This document shows positions 24,261-33,424 of a stretch of 64,000 nt of DNA, piece by piece. Within the stretch, counting starts at the first letter, position 1. The number at the start of each line of letters is the position of its first letter. The translations under genes were made by a program, and so were the position numbers. Location: positions 50,644,934 to 50,708,933 of the forward strand of contig OX104127.1 in assembly GCA_944470555.2 (NCBI GenBank), read 5' to 3'. The notes under the pieces are model-generated. The model did not search any database. It was not told where the DNA came from and saw only the letters and a list, made by a program, of their open reading frames with translations. Origin of the DNA: Heterobilharzia americana (Eukaryota; Platyhelminthes; Trematoda; Strigeidida; Schistosomatidae).

Positions 24261-24544
24261 GTCGAAAATTTTTGGATACCCCATAGTTTAAGCAGGCCAC
24301 CAGATCAGACTGTTGTCTTTATTCAGTTGCTTCAACCTACTAGTCACATAACGTTGAACATGTTGGTTATTATTAAGTGATGCATTGTTAGGTGAGGCAT
24401 TATTAATGTTAGGAAAAAAATGGAAATGCAATAGCTTCAGAAGAAGCACACTCTTAAAAAGTGTCTGTAATGATTTAAACAGATATAAAAAACATCGTAT
24501 TATAATTCAGTCGTTGAAACATTGAGGGATAATGCCATATTGAT

Positions 24545-24715
24545 CTTGGTGACTAGCAGAAGGCTCCAGGAGGTGGATTTCGTCCTATTTGCGACTCGTC
24601 AGCCAGATGTACGTGCACTCCTGTGAATGTTGTTCCCACCGAGGCTCGAACCCAGTACTCTTTGCATAACAGCCCATCTGCCAAGAGATGTCGATCAATT
24701 CTGCCCTGTATAGTA
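24545..24715 (-). mobile_element. Sm-alpha-like SINE with hammerhead
   Basis: Minus-strand order: B box GGGTTCGAGCC at about 24,645, then GTGGGAACAACATTC, then the hammerhead CTGACGAGTCGCAAATAGGACGAAA split over 24,568-24,594, and the end CTGCTAGTC. The core CTGACGA and GAA are intact and three stem II pairs form. Stem III (ATCCACC) is not the family palindrome ACGCGCGT, so activity is doubtful. The A-box part is heavily mutated. Confidence 0.75.
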
Positions 24716-25410
24716 ACGGGAAATTTCAAGTATCAAGAGAACTGTGTAACAATCTTTATTCTTTTAAGATATCCTGACCAACGAAGAAAATTCCATTCAA
24801 AGTATTGGAAATCGAATTGGGACAGTAGTATTGTTCTAAATAGTTGTAACTTTCTTTGTGACCTTGGGACATGGCCACAAATTTAATACGCCATCAACTT
24901 ACACCGGTTTCAATTTCCAAAGAAGCCCGTTTATCTGAATTCCACAGTGTCATCTTTCCTAACCATGTATTTATTCTCCCTGGAAACCCTAAATACTTAG
25001 TGAGTATATTTAAACACTATGTTTGTTCTTTGTGAGTATGTAAATTTTCACTTGACAACATAGTCTTTGAGAATAAATAATCTTTCAAATCAGGCAAAAA
25101 TGACTCATTCCGCGGGGCGATGATGAAATAATTATATTTCTGTGGAGTATTTTTAGCTACAAAAATGCCAAAAATGAGAAATAAATGTTTATCACACTTT
25201 AAGAGGGAGAAGTAAGCTGTTCATCATAGGATGAGAAGAAATCGTTCGATAGGCGAAACTATGGATTAGACAGGTTCAAAAGGTTCTAAAGAGGTCACAT
25301 TATTAACTGATGCAACTGTTTTAGAATATAAATGTTTCTGTATTGTACTTAATAAAATTGCTATGGGTAATATGAACGGAAACAATACTTTTAGTTAGGC
25401 CTGGTGCTGT
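24716..25410. other. AT-rich stretch, nothing recognised
   Basis: No supported features. Confidence 0.35.
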
Positions 25411-25412
25411 CA

Positions 25413-25535
25413 TGCTTGCATACTGCTGAGGAGTCTCATACTAAGACGAAACATCCACCCAGTTGTTCCAGGTTTCCAATGTTTTCCCAACTGATGTCAG
25501 TTCATGACGAATACCAACTTGAAATCAATAATCTC
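25413..25535 (+). mobile_element. Hammerhead SINE tail (ribozyme plus tail)
   Basis: CTGCTGAGGAGTCTCATAC is followed by AAGACGAAACATCC and a tail AACTGATGTCAGTTCATGACG. The core CTGAGGA and GAAA are intact and stem II GTCT/AGAC still pairs by compensating changes. Stem III is no longer self-complementary. The tRNA-like half is absent. Confidence 0.75.
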
Positions 25536-25539
25536 CATA

Positions 25540-26525
25540 AGCTCTAAAAATGAATAAACCGCATTAATTGAAACTTTAGTTAAAATGTGAACAGAAATTG
25601 CAAAACAAAAAGTGACCTGAGGGGATTGAAAATCTTGTTTTACTAATTATATCATCAAGGTATTTGGGGATTGACCACCGATGCCTTTTGATGCAAAGGT
25701 TAAGTTTCTCATTTGCAAGGCTTAATAGCATGTACTTGTGTTATTTTTCGATTATTTAGAAAGAATGTTGTACTTCTATCTCGTGTTCTGTGTTAGTTAA
25801 GTATAGCAAAAGCTCAACAGTTCAGACTTTCTGATCACTACTGGATCAGAATTTTACATATGTGTTCGTTTAAACGCGTAGACACCCATCTTTCTGTAGT
25901 TCGAATGATTTTGCATATGCAAGTAAACTGGGAAACACAATAAAAGGTGAAATATGACAGGTAATTATCAACCATTTTTTACCTTCTTAAAAACTCTGTT
26001 ATAAAAAGGAAGTTATCTCCCTGTTTCGAACATGACATTCAATGCATTAGTTCTCCATACCAGCTGTATGAATAGTGGTATTCTAAGGTGATCAGGGGAC
26101 ATAATGGCAACATTACTTTTTGAATCTTCAAGACAAACAATTTCCAAAAGACATTTATTAATTATTGTATTATTTACTTGGTGACGTTTTGAGCATAAAT
26201 TATTGCTCATAATTATATCAATGTGACTAGAAAACTAAGAACAACCTCAGCTACACCTCTCTAAACTTGGATTTTTTGGTATTGATTATTTTTCCGCTTT
26301 TTTCTCCGATTGTTTTCAATACAGGTCTTCTTCTGTTGACGATGAAACACTGGTCATGAGATAGAGGTTGGTTATCTTACGCATTTCTTTTAAAGTAATG
26401 GATAGAACTTGATGTTTTGCAGGTGAAAAATATTCTGGCGTTATTAAACATGCATACGCTTTAATGATGTCGACAGGAGATATTTGATCGAATATTAATG
26501 ATAGATAAAGGATAGAAGTAGAACC
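25540..26525. other. AT-rich stretch, nothing recognised
   Basis: No supported features. Confidence 0.35.
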
Positions 26526-26534
26526 CAGTTTCAC

Positions 26535-26655
26535 CCGATTTTGGATTCGTCAGCTGAGTGCACCTGCATCCCAGCAAGCGACGTTGACTCCACTTAAACT
26601 TGAACATAGAACAAATCGCTTCAAACATCAGAGTGTCATTCACTAGACTATAAGG
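26535..26655 (-). mobile_element. Sm-alpha-like SINE, decayed
   Basis: On the minus strand, a segment matching the Sm-alpha A-box area (TAGTGAATGACACTCTGATG) is followed by a mutated B box, then GGGATGCAGGTGCACTCAG and CTGACGAATCC. The hammerhead core CTGACGA survives, but GAAA and stem III are lost. Confidence 0.6.
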
Positions 26656-26717
26656 TCAAAATCCAAAACGGTGAGTTCCTTTTGATGAATTCGCACAGTA
26701 TAACAAAACAACGGAAT

Positions 26718-27343
26718 TCATCTGAGAAATGTGATGTATTTACGCAATATATACAGAACAATCTGATCACATATTTACTTGTAAAGGCACTTCATATGAA
26801 GGGTGAAATTAGGGTAGGGTAAAATAAATAAACTAAGATAATACAAGATTTGGAAAGTGTGGGGATAATAGGGAGGAATAAAACATTTCCACACCTTCCT
26901 TAACATTAAAATGAGATGAAGATTATGAAGGTAAGTTTGATGTAATGACAAATTGATTTTAATGCTTAAAGTGGGTTTGAACTTTCGTATAAATAAGGCT
27001 ACAATGAACTTGGGTATACGGTGCTGACAGCTCCTTTGCAATGGTCTAAAGGCTTGAAGTCTTATCGGTACGAAAGCTCGAACCTACTTTGGGTATTAAA
27101 AACAGTTTGTACTTACCTTAAACTAAACTTCATAATCTTCATCCCCTTTTGTTGTCAAAGGAGGTGTAGAGACTTATTATTCCCCTTTGTTATCCCCACA
27201 TTTTCCAAATCTTTTATTATCTTAATTTACTTACTTTACCTAGTCCTATATTCACTCTTCATATAAAATGTCCCGGTAAGTTAATATATGATCAGATTGT
27301 CCGAAATGTATTGCATGAATACACCACACTTCTCAGATAACCT
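26718..27343. mobile_element. Foldback element (inverted dimer of a ~330 bp unit)
   Basis: The ends read ATCTGAGAA and TTCTCAGAT, and the arms are imperfect reverse complements around a centre near 27,030 with almost no spacer. Paired landmarks are ACAATCTGATCA near both ends and GAAGATTATGAAG at about 26,918 against CTTCATAATCTTC at about 27,130. The right arm is clearly more diverged than expected for a fresh foldback. At the centre, B-box-like TTCGAGC and GTTCAAACCC occur in the two arms, so each arm may be a SINE. The left arm occurs alone at 30,106-30,440. Confidence 0.7.
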
Positions 27344-27700
27344 CCGCCTTTTTATGACATCATTCAAGGTTAAAATTGTTTTAAATTAATTTACATTACC
27401 AAATTTTGTATGTCAACTGGAGAATCAAGTTCTCGAAAATTTACTTGTTCACTGAGTTCTTACTGAGAGCCAATTATTTTAAATAATTTAATAATTCCCA
27501 TTGTAACATCAAGAACAAGATATTTAGTGAAGAGACTCTTTTCAACGAAATAATTTTCAAGCTTTACAATCGTATATATATGATATTTGAAAAAATTATA
27601 TCCCGTGAGGAAAACGAAACACTATATGGTGACGACAGTAATTATAGAGCGGATGATGACATAGGCATTTTTGGGAGTTGTGGAGATTTAGAAATATTTC
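27344..27700. other. AT-rich stretch, nothing recognised
   Basis: No supported features. Confidence 0.35.
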
Positions 27701-27704
27701 AAGT

Positions 27705-27878
27705 TGTTATTCATCGTTGATGGACATCAGTTGGAGGAACAAAGGAAACCTGGGAGCACTGGACAGCTGTTTCATCCTAGTATGGGACTCCTCAGCAGTG
27801 CGCACCCACGACCCCACACCAGCAGGAATCGAACCCGTAACCTCCAGGTTCCGCGGCCAGCGAGTTCGCAGGGAGCTA
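27705..27878 (-). mobile_element. Hammerhead SINE, minus member of head-to-head pair
   Basis: On the minus strand the copy shows CTGGCCGCGGAACCTGG, a B box GGGTTCGATTCC, then GTGGGGTCGTGGGTGCGCACTG and the ribozyme. All core bases are intact: CTGAGGA, GAAA and the palindromic stem III ACAGCTGT with cleavage C. One stem II base is changed (GGAT instead of GGAC), leaving a wobble pair. It ends in the tail GATGTCCATCAACGATGA. It is very similar to its plus-strand partner. Confidence 0.85.
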
Positions 27879-28092
27879 ACAGAAGTTGGAAATATGGAGC
27901 ATTGGATTCCGACCCAGTGGCTCAATGGTAACGCGCTGGCCGCGGAACCTGAAGGTCGCGGGTTCGATTCCTGCTGGTGTGGGGTCGTGGGTGCGCACTG
28001 CTGAGGAGTCCCATACTAGGACGAAACAGCTGTCCAGTGCTCCCAGGTTTCCTTTGTTCCTCCAACTGATGTCAGTCTACGATGAATAACAT
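27879..28092 (+). mobile_element. Hammerhead SINE with intact ribozyme, plus member of pair
   Basis: This is the best-preserved copy. The head starts near ACAGAAGTTGGAAATATGG, the A box is at 27,918-27,939 and the B box GGGTTCGATTCC at 27,960-27,971. These are internal RNA polymerase III promoter elements derived from a tRNA. The ribozyme occupies 27,995-28,040 and the tail CCTCCAACTGATGTCAGTC follows. SINEs of this type are copied by a partner LINE or PLE machinery; none in this window is intact. In schistosomes such elements are known as Sm-alpha-like SINEs, but this one uses core CTGAGGA rather than CTGATGA. Confidence 0.88.
27995..28040 (+). ncRNA. Hammerhead ribozyme, apparently intact
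   Basis: Stem I pairs GCACTG (27,995-28,000) with CAGTGC (28,035-28,040). The core is CTGAGGA at 28,001-28,007, which fits CUGANGA. Stem II pairs GTCC (28,008-28,011) with GGAC (28,019-28,022) around a 7-base loop. GAA is at 28,023-28,025. Stem III is the self-complementary ACAGCTGT (28,026-28,033), and cleavage is expected after C28,034 (triplet GTC). A short palindromic stem III is typical of schistosome hammerheads, which may work better as dimers. Confidence 0.87.
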
Positions 28093-28331
28093 TTTGAAAT
28101 AGGCATTTGTGATTATAATAACAATTGAAGTGCGAATGATAACAAATAGATTGTGTAATATATGGAATGGTACACAGAGAGTATATAACTCAGAAGGGGG
28201 TGAAAAAATTGTTGAAAATGGTAAATCAGTTAAGTATTATGAAATGGCATTAGAACAATAATAGTGATAAAGGAAGGATACCAAGATTAAATTAACAAAG
28301 TGGGAGGCGGAGCTAATGGGGTGGGAAAATG
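28093..28331. other. Short unassigned stretch
   Basis: Nothing was recognised between the SINE pair and the PLE fragment. Confidence 0.3.
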
Positions 28332-28965
28332 TTATGGCCGTGATAAAGACAGTGACTGCACATACTTCTTTTGTACACACAGATCAGGTATTAGCTCATG
28401 AATAGCTAAAGCCTCTACTGTTTTAAGGAGTTGAAAACGAAGAGAACGTGGGAGATTTAGGCGAATTTGATAAATAATTTCAAAGTCATCGTCTGGATTT
28501 GTTGTGTGATGGAAGTCAATCAAATGTTCTAGAATCGAACTTCTAACAGACTTTCTTTCACTTTTATAAAACCAAGCAGGAACATGTTCTCGTATACGTG
28601 TAGAAAGCATTCCCTGGCTACGGCCGATGCACCTTGCTCCACAAGAGCAGGTGAAGTGGTAGATGCACATAGAGGCGACCAAAAGAGGAAGCTTGTCTTT
28701 AACGCAGGCGGAGAATAGGTTGTGGCTGGTAAAAGTCAACTAAAGTCTTGCTGCAAAGAAAGTCCTATTGATTGATCTAGTAAGACGATTCTTCAGTACA
28801 TCCGATACTAGGTCACCTTTAAACTCTAGGCTCATAAACAATCTTTTCTTTGAGACCGAGTGGATGACCGGTTTAGTGTTTCTTTCCCGCATATTTTTAT
28901 CAATAAAACGACTAGGGTAACCATTTTTGACAAGTGTGCTTTTTAATATGATAAATATCAAAAAT
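28332..28965 (-). mobile_element. Penelope-like element C-terminal half with GIY-YIG endonuclease (one in-frame stop)
   Basis: Minus-strand translation is a single frame broken by one TAG near 28,740. Upstream of it KNGYPSRFIDKNM, KKRLFMSLEFKGD and TRSINRTFFAARL are the segment between the RT and the endonuclease. Downstream the GIY-YIG nuclease reads CIYHFTCSCGARCIGRS, with Cys in place of Tyr in the YIG motif, then TRIREHVPAWF. VEALAIHEL carries the glutamate expected for metal binding. The CSCGA cysteines fit the zinc-finger-like insertion seen in PLE endonucleases. The RT domain is absent, so this is a truncated copy. It belongs to the same lineage as 33.4-35.1 kb. Confidence 0.85.
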
Positions 28966-30100
28966 ATACGACTGTACAGCTTGAAAATAAATTCTTTGAA
29001 AAGAGTCTCTTCGTTGAATAATTATTTTAAAGCTAATTTAAGGTTGCTTAAAAACTAGTTTTCTGCATTGTTCTTTCAACTCTCAAAGCCTACAAATAAA
29101 AGCGAATGAGAGTAAATTTAAAGATGGAACTGCATTGTCTTATATTTAAAGAATTACACTCACGAATACTCATGCAGAATATGTGAATTCTCCTAGCCTG
29201 TTATGAGATGCGTGCATGAAGAGCTTGTAAGTTTACATATGTGTTCTGAATATTAGATCTCAGGTCGACATATATGTGCTATATTATTTGTACAAGTGAA
29301 GTCTACATGGTAATAAACTTTCTATACATGTAGATAAGATAAATCATGCATTAAACCCACCGGATCTTCTCTTCTTTGTCTATCTTACCTAGACACCAAT
29401 GTGATATAGCCTTCACTTCAGTGACTGAATATACAATACATTTTGTTAAGTTAGGAAAGACGCAAACTACTGAATATAAATTTATTCGAATTAGGAATTC
29501 ACTACTACCATTTCTTACATTCATTAATACCGCTATAATGTATGTAAATAAATGTCTGTTTACACATATAAAAAAAATTTGCACATAATTTGCATGTTCT
29601 GAAGAACTTATTGATCATTGAGTTTACTGCAGTTTTATACATCAGCTATGCATCAGCCTACTTTCAGCATATTTGAGTAATAAGGTGCTAAGGATGGCTA
29701 TCTTTTTATAGAGTTCAATAAATTCAGTTATGCTATGTAATTGTTTACCAACGCTGGAAGTTAGGCAACCAAATGGATCATATTAAAAACTACTGCTAAA
29801 CGTTTTTCTCGTATCAATTATAACAAGGTTTTTCAGTTGCATGTAAACACAACAGGGAACCTGTAATCCAGATTTCAGTGATCAGTGTCCTATACCAATT
29901 CATACATTTCTACTAAATATAGTCATCATAACTACGCATTAGGTAAAGTCACGAAAACAATGTGACTTGATCCACTGTAGACTATTTTATGTAAACGTAA
30001 TACTTGACAAGTTGTTCAAAAGAACAAGGAAGCGGAATTTGAAGCGAGAGAAATTTCAACTCACAATAAAAAATTTTGTATACTGTAGTAACAAGACGAA
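28966..30100. other. AT-rich stretch, nothing firmly recognised
   Basis: Two overlapping open frames on opposite strands occupy 29,351-29,588. Neither has a recognisable domain, and mutual overlap is typical of chance. The rest shows no repeat that I know. Confidence 0.35.
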
Positions 30101-30105
30101 AGATA

Positions 30106-30440
30106 TCTCAGAAATGTGATATATTCGCGCAATACAACTCGAACAATCTGATCACATATTTACTTGTAAAGGCACTTCATATGAAGGGTGAAATTAGGGT
30201 AGGGTAAAATAAATAAACTAAGATAATACAAGATTTGGAAAGTGTGGGGATAATAGGGAGGAATAAAACATTTCCACACCTTCCTTAACATTAAAATGAG
30301 ATGAAGATTATGAAGGTAAGTTTGATGTAATGACAAATTGATTTTAATGCTTAAAGTGGGTTTGAACTTTCGTATAAATAAGGCTACAATGAACTTGGGT
30401 ATACGGTGCTGACAGCTCCTATGCAATGGTCTAAAGGTTG
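30106..30440. mobile_element. Solo arm of the foldback/SINE-like unit
   Basis: From TCAGAAATGTGAT to GCAATGGTCTAAAGG this segment is almost identical to 26,722-27,053, the left arm of the foldback. The flanks differ on both sides. Because the unit occurs alone, the foldback is best read as two units joined in inverted orientation. Confidence 0.8.
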
Positions 30441-30599
30441 TCTTGATGTCAATCTTATGACCTGTTTCTGTTGTGTTTACCTATAAAGAATAACGTCATT
30501 CTTCCTGATGTATTTGTCAGACTACTTGAATGTAGTAGATACAGGTCACAGAAATGACCGCAACACAGCATTTAGACCATTATAAATGAGCTGTCAAGA

Positions 30600-31561
30600 C
30601 CATATTATTATTATATTATTTGTCCCTTGGGTTCCTTATGGAACATACGGCTTCAGGAGCACATAGCTATTCCACGCTCTCCTCTAAAATCTTTTCAACC
30701 TGGCTCCACAACAGCCCACAACCTCTCATTTCTTCCTCACACCATCTCCTCCATGTCACCCTCACCTCGGACGCCCAACTCGTCGTTTCCCATATGAGCT
30801 CCACTCGAGTACCTAGCCTGACGCGTGATGTCCCCAATCGGCCTTCTCAGTGTATGCCCAATCCAATCCAATCCATCTCCACTTCCCTCAACTGCATATT
30901 TGTTCAGTGATAGCTTCTTGGTTGGTTCATTCACACAGTTCCTTGTTGCTCATTCTTTCTGACCATCTGCGCTTCAGCAACGATTGTAGGCAGTTTTTGA
31001 TGAATGTCTGTAGTTTGTTGGAAATCCCTTTCGTAACGCGCCAAGTCTCCGAACCACACTGGAGCACTGACTTGACTGAATTGGTGTTGGAAATCCGGAT
31101 GTTGTTCCATATGCTGAGTGGAGTGCAGAAGATCCCCATACTGGTTTCAGGCTAATGAACGCCTGTCTTGCTTTTCCGATCCTGGTTGCCTTTGACATCC
31201 TCATCAGTGCCACCTGTAGTTGACACAGTGCTGCCTAGATAGGTGAAAGAGGCTACTTCCCTTAATTTTCTCCCGTTAATGATGATTGGAGTTTGTTGTT
31301 GTTGGTGGTGTCGTTGGTTAAGTATCTTCATCACCTCTGTCTTCTCTATATTCACTTGAAGTCCCACCTTCGCTGCCTCTTCTGTCAACTTGTTAGTTTT
31401 TGCCTGTAGATCTTCAAGTTTGTGTGACATCAGACACAAGTCATCAGTGGTGAAATCCAAATCTTCTAGGTTCTTTTTCCCGGTCCAGCATATCCCCCTC
31501 TTCTTGCTCCTCACTGTTTGTTGCATGATCCAGTCCATCACAATCAAGAATATCATGGGTT
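30600..31561 (-). mobile_element. RTE/SR2-like LINE, 3' part, truncated
   Basis: The 3' tail is the ATT repeat at 30,604-30,620. Minus-strand frames give NLEDLDFTTDDLCLMSHKL, where motif C should read FADD and is disrupted by an inserted residue. Next follow LTEEAAKVGLQVNIEKTEVM, VASFTYLGSTVSTTGG, VLQCGSETWRVTKG and GHTLRRPIGDITRQARY at the C-terminus. Frames shift twice. Similarity to the 38.97 kb copy is near perfect up to CATGGGT at about 31,561, where this copy ends; a tRNA-like SINE follows almost immediately. Confidence 0.85.
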
Positions 31562-31579
31562 TCAGATACTCAGCTCTAA

Positions 31580-31735
31580 CAGGACCTCGTAGCTCAGTTG
31601 GTAGAGCATCGAATTTAAAACACGGTGGTCGTTGACCTAAATCCGGCTGCGGCCCAAATTTCCACTTTATCTTCAATCATCACCCAGGAACATTACTAGT
31701 CTGCCAAACCGTGGTTATCTCAGATAGTCAAAAAT
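31580..31735 (+). mobile_element. tRNA-like SINE (second tRNA-derived family)
   Basis: CCTCGTAGCTCAGTTGGTAG is a textbook A-box half of a tRNA, followed by a mutated T-arm region (TTGACCTAAATCCGG). The tail AAATTTCCACTTTATC, ATCATCACCCAGG and CCGTGGTTATCTCAGATAG is shared with the copies at 40.9 and 41.1 kb. There is no hammerhead. The acceptor stem does not pair, so it is not a working tRNA gene. Confidence 0.78.
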
Positions 31736-33030
31736 GTAATAAATCTGAAACCCTCTTTGACAATATTTTCAAAACCTTCATATCAAAATGTCTGCAGTGT
31801 AGCTAGTTTGCACAATGTCCGCACTGGTGTGAAACAAGGAAAAATGTTTACTGCGCTTCCATTTCTATGATTTTCACTTAACGTTAACAAGGATATTGGA
31901 TATTTTAGTGCTAGAGCTTGTGCGAAATGCAGAGCAAGATATGTAGTGTCGTTTTCACACAACTAATAACTAAGCATTTCCAACGGTTTGTAGCACTTTA
32001 CCTGTGATGTGACCGGATAAAACTGGCTTATCAGATTTCTTCTGACCGATGAGTTAGAAATCGGGAACAGTTTTTGTACGCTCACAACACTATGTGGCAC
32101 AACAGTGGATACTGGCTATCGGGATACAGTTCCCACACTACTGGAAATATACAGTAGACAAGAATGAGGAGATAAGATTTATTGCTCCTTGAAAAAGCAA
32201 TAACCACAAAGTTTATTATGACAGAGACCGTTTTCTCACATACTGGTAAGTACTCGAACTAATGATAAAATGTCGATAATGCAACTTGTTGGTCAAGGTT
32301 AACAGCTGATGAAATAAGTACGAATGACACTCCCATTGACTGAGGCTAGGCACAAGTATTTAGTTCACATTTTGCATACGAAACGTTAACCGACCAGCTG
32401 TCTTTCTGCCGTTCTAAAACCTTATATATTCTGTCTAATCGTGACTGTACTTTTACACATACCTCCATTATTTTGTAGTCAAATGACTGTGCTATTTAAG
32501 CTCTGTGAACCCTTAAGACTCAATTTCTTCGGGATATGCTCAGAAGTGCAAACAAGATTTCTGCTGTCTCTTCTTCCAATTTATCCGCTTTCATACATAT
32601 GTGAACTAGCAGATACACTTGGAAGTAGTAAAAGGTGGGTTGTGTCAATGAACAGTTAGTCTGGCGCCCAAAGAATATCTTGGCGACTTGGTAGGTTTTT
32701 TCAGTGCAGCAGTCAATTTATCGTTCGTCGCTGTGACTATTATATCTTCTCTGAAGGCAAGGTGTGAAAAAGCAATCTTCTCCTTAACTGTACTGAGCTA
32801 GATTTTCTTTGCTTCTCTTCTACCCCGCTGATGATAGAACTTTTTTCGGCAATCATTTTCTATCAGGCACTTTATCAGCTGAAGCATAAAACATGTAGAC
32901 CATTTTAAATGATGGAACAATGTAATATGGAATATTTATTTTAAAAACTTTCGAAACGCCCAAAATAAAAACTGTCCACTTGATCTAGACACTTTGCAAA
33001 ATTCAAGGCCATTACTGAATATTTACTTGA
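31736..33030. other. Unassigned 1.3 kb
   Basis: No motif or repeat was recognised. The open frame at 32,441-32,659 has no family resemblance. Confidence 0.35.
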
Positions 33031-33033
33031 TCG

Positions 33034-33110
33034 TGACTAGCAGATTAATCCACGACGCGCGTTTCGCCCTATATGGGACTCGTCAGCTAGATGTGTCTGG
33101 ATCTGTATTT
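33034..33110 (-). mobile_element. Sm-alpha hammerhead fragment, minus member of pair
   Basis: Only the ribozyme end is present. Reading minus: CTGACGA (33,080-33,086), stem II GTCCC/GGGC-type, GAA (33,063-33,065), self-complementary stem III ACGCGCGT (33,055-33,062), cleavage C at 33,054. Stem I (ATCTAG with GTGGAT) pairs with one mismatch and one wobble. All core bases are intact. It ends with CTGCTAGTC. Confidence 0.8.
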
Positions 33111-33165
33111 GCAAATAGGATGAAACGAGCGTCCTGAACTCCTCTACCAGCCATAGACAAGTGAA
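33111..33165 (+). mobile_element. Sm-alpha hammerhead 3' half, plus member of pair
   Basis: CAAATAGGATGAAACGAGCG continues with TCCTGAACTCC and ACCAGCC, the second half of an Sm-alpha hammerhead. The CTGATGA core and tRNA part are absent, cut where it meets the minus-strand copy. Confidence 0.7.
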
Positions 33166-33308
33166 TTACCATAATAGTATTCAAAGCGTATAGAAGAATT
33201 CATATAGCAGCCTATATGCCAACATAGATCGAACAATTCGATCCAGTATAACAACGGAGAATTACAAGTACATCAACCAATAGCTATTAGTGTATATTTG
33301 AAAGCAAG

Positions 33309-33311
<3 letters not shown>

Positions 33312-33341
<30 letters not shown>
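33312..33341. repeat. (TA)n microsatellite
   Basis: A run of about fifteen TA dinucleotides is followed by TCCCTGGG. Just downstream the PLE copy begins. Confidence 0.95.
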
Positions 33342-33345
<4 letters not shown>

Positions 33346-33424
33346 GGGTTCTAATTTTTGTACTAAGTCTTCAAGCATCAGCAAACTCCATACACAAGTA
33401 CAATTTGAAAACGTCATAAATCAA

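Noticed and set aside
29351..29588. A short gene with overlapping open frames on both strands.
   Set aside because: No domain, no splice or promoter context, and mutual overlap in AT-rich DNA is common by chance.
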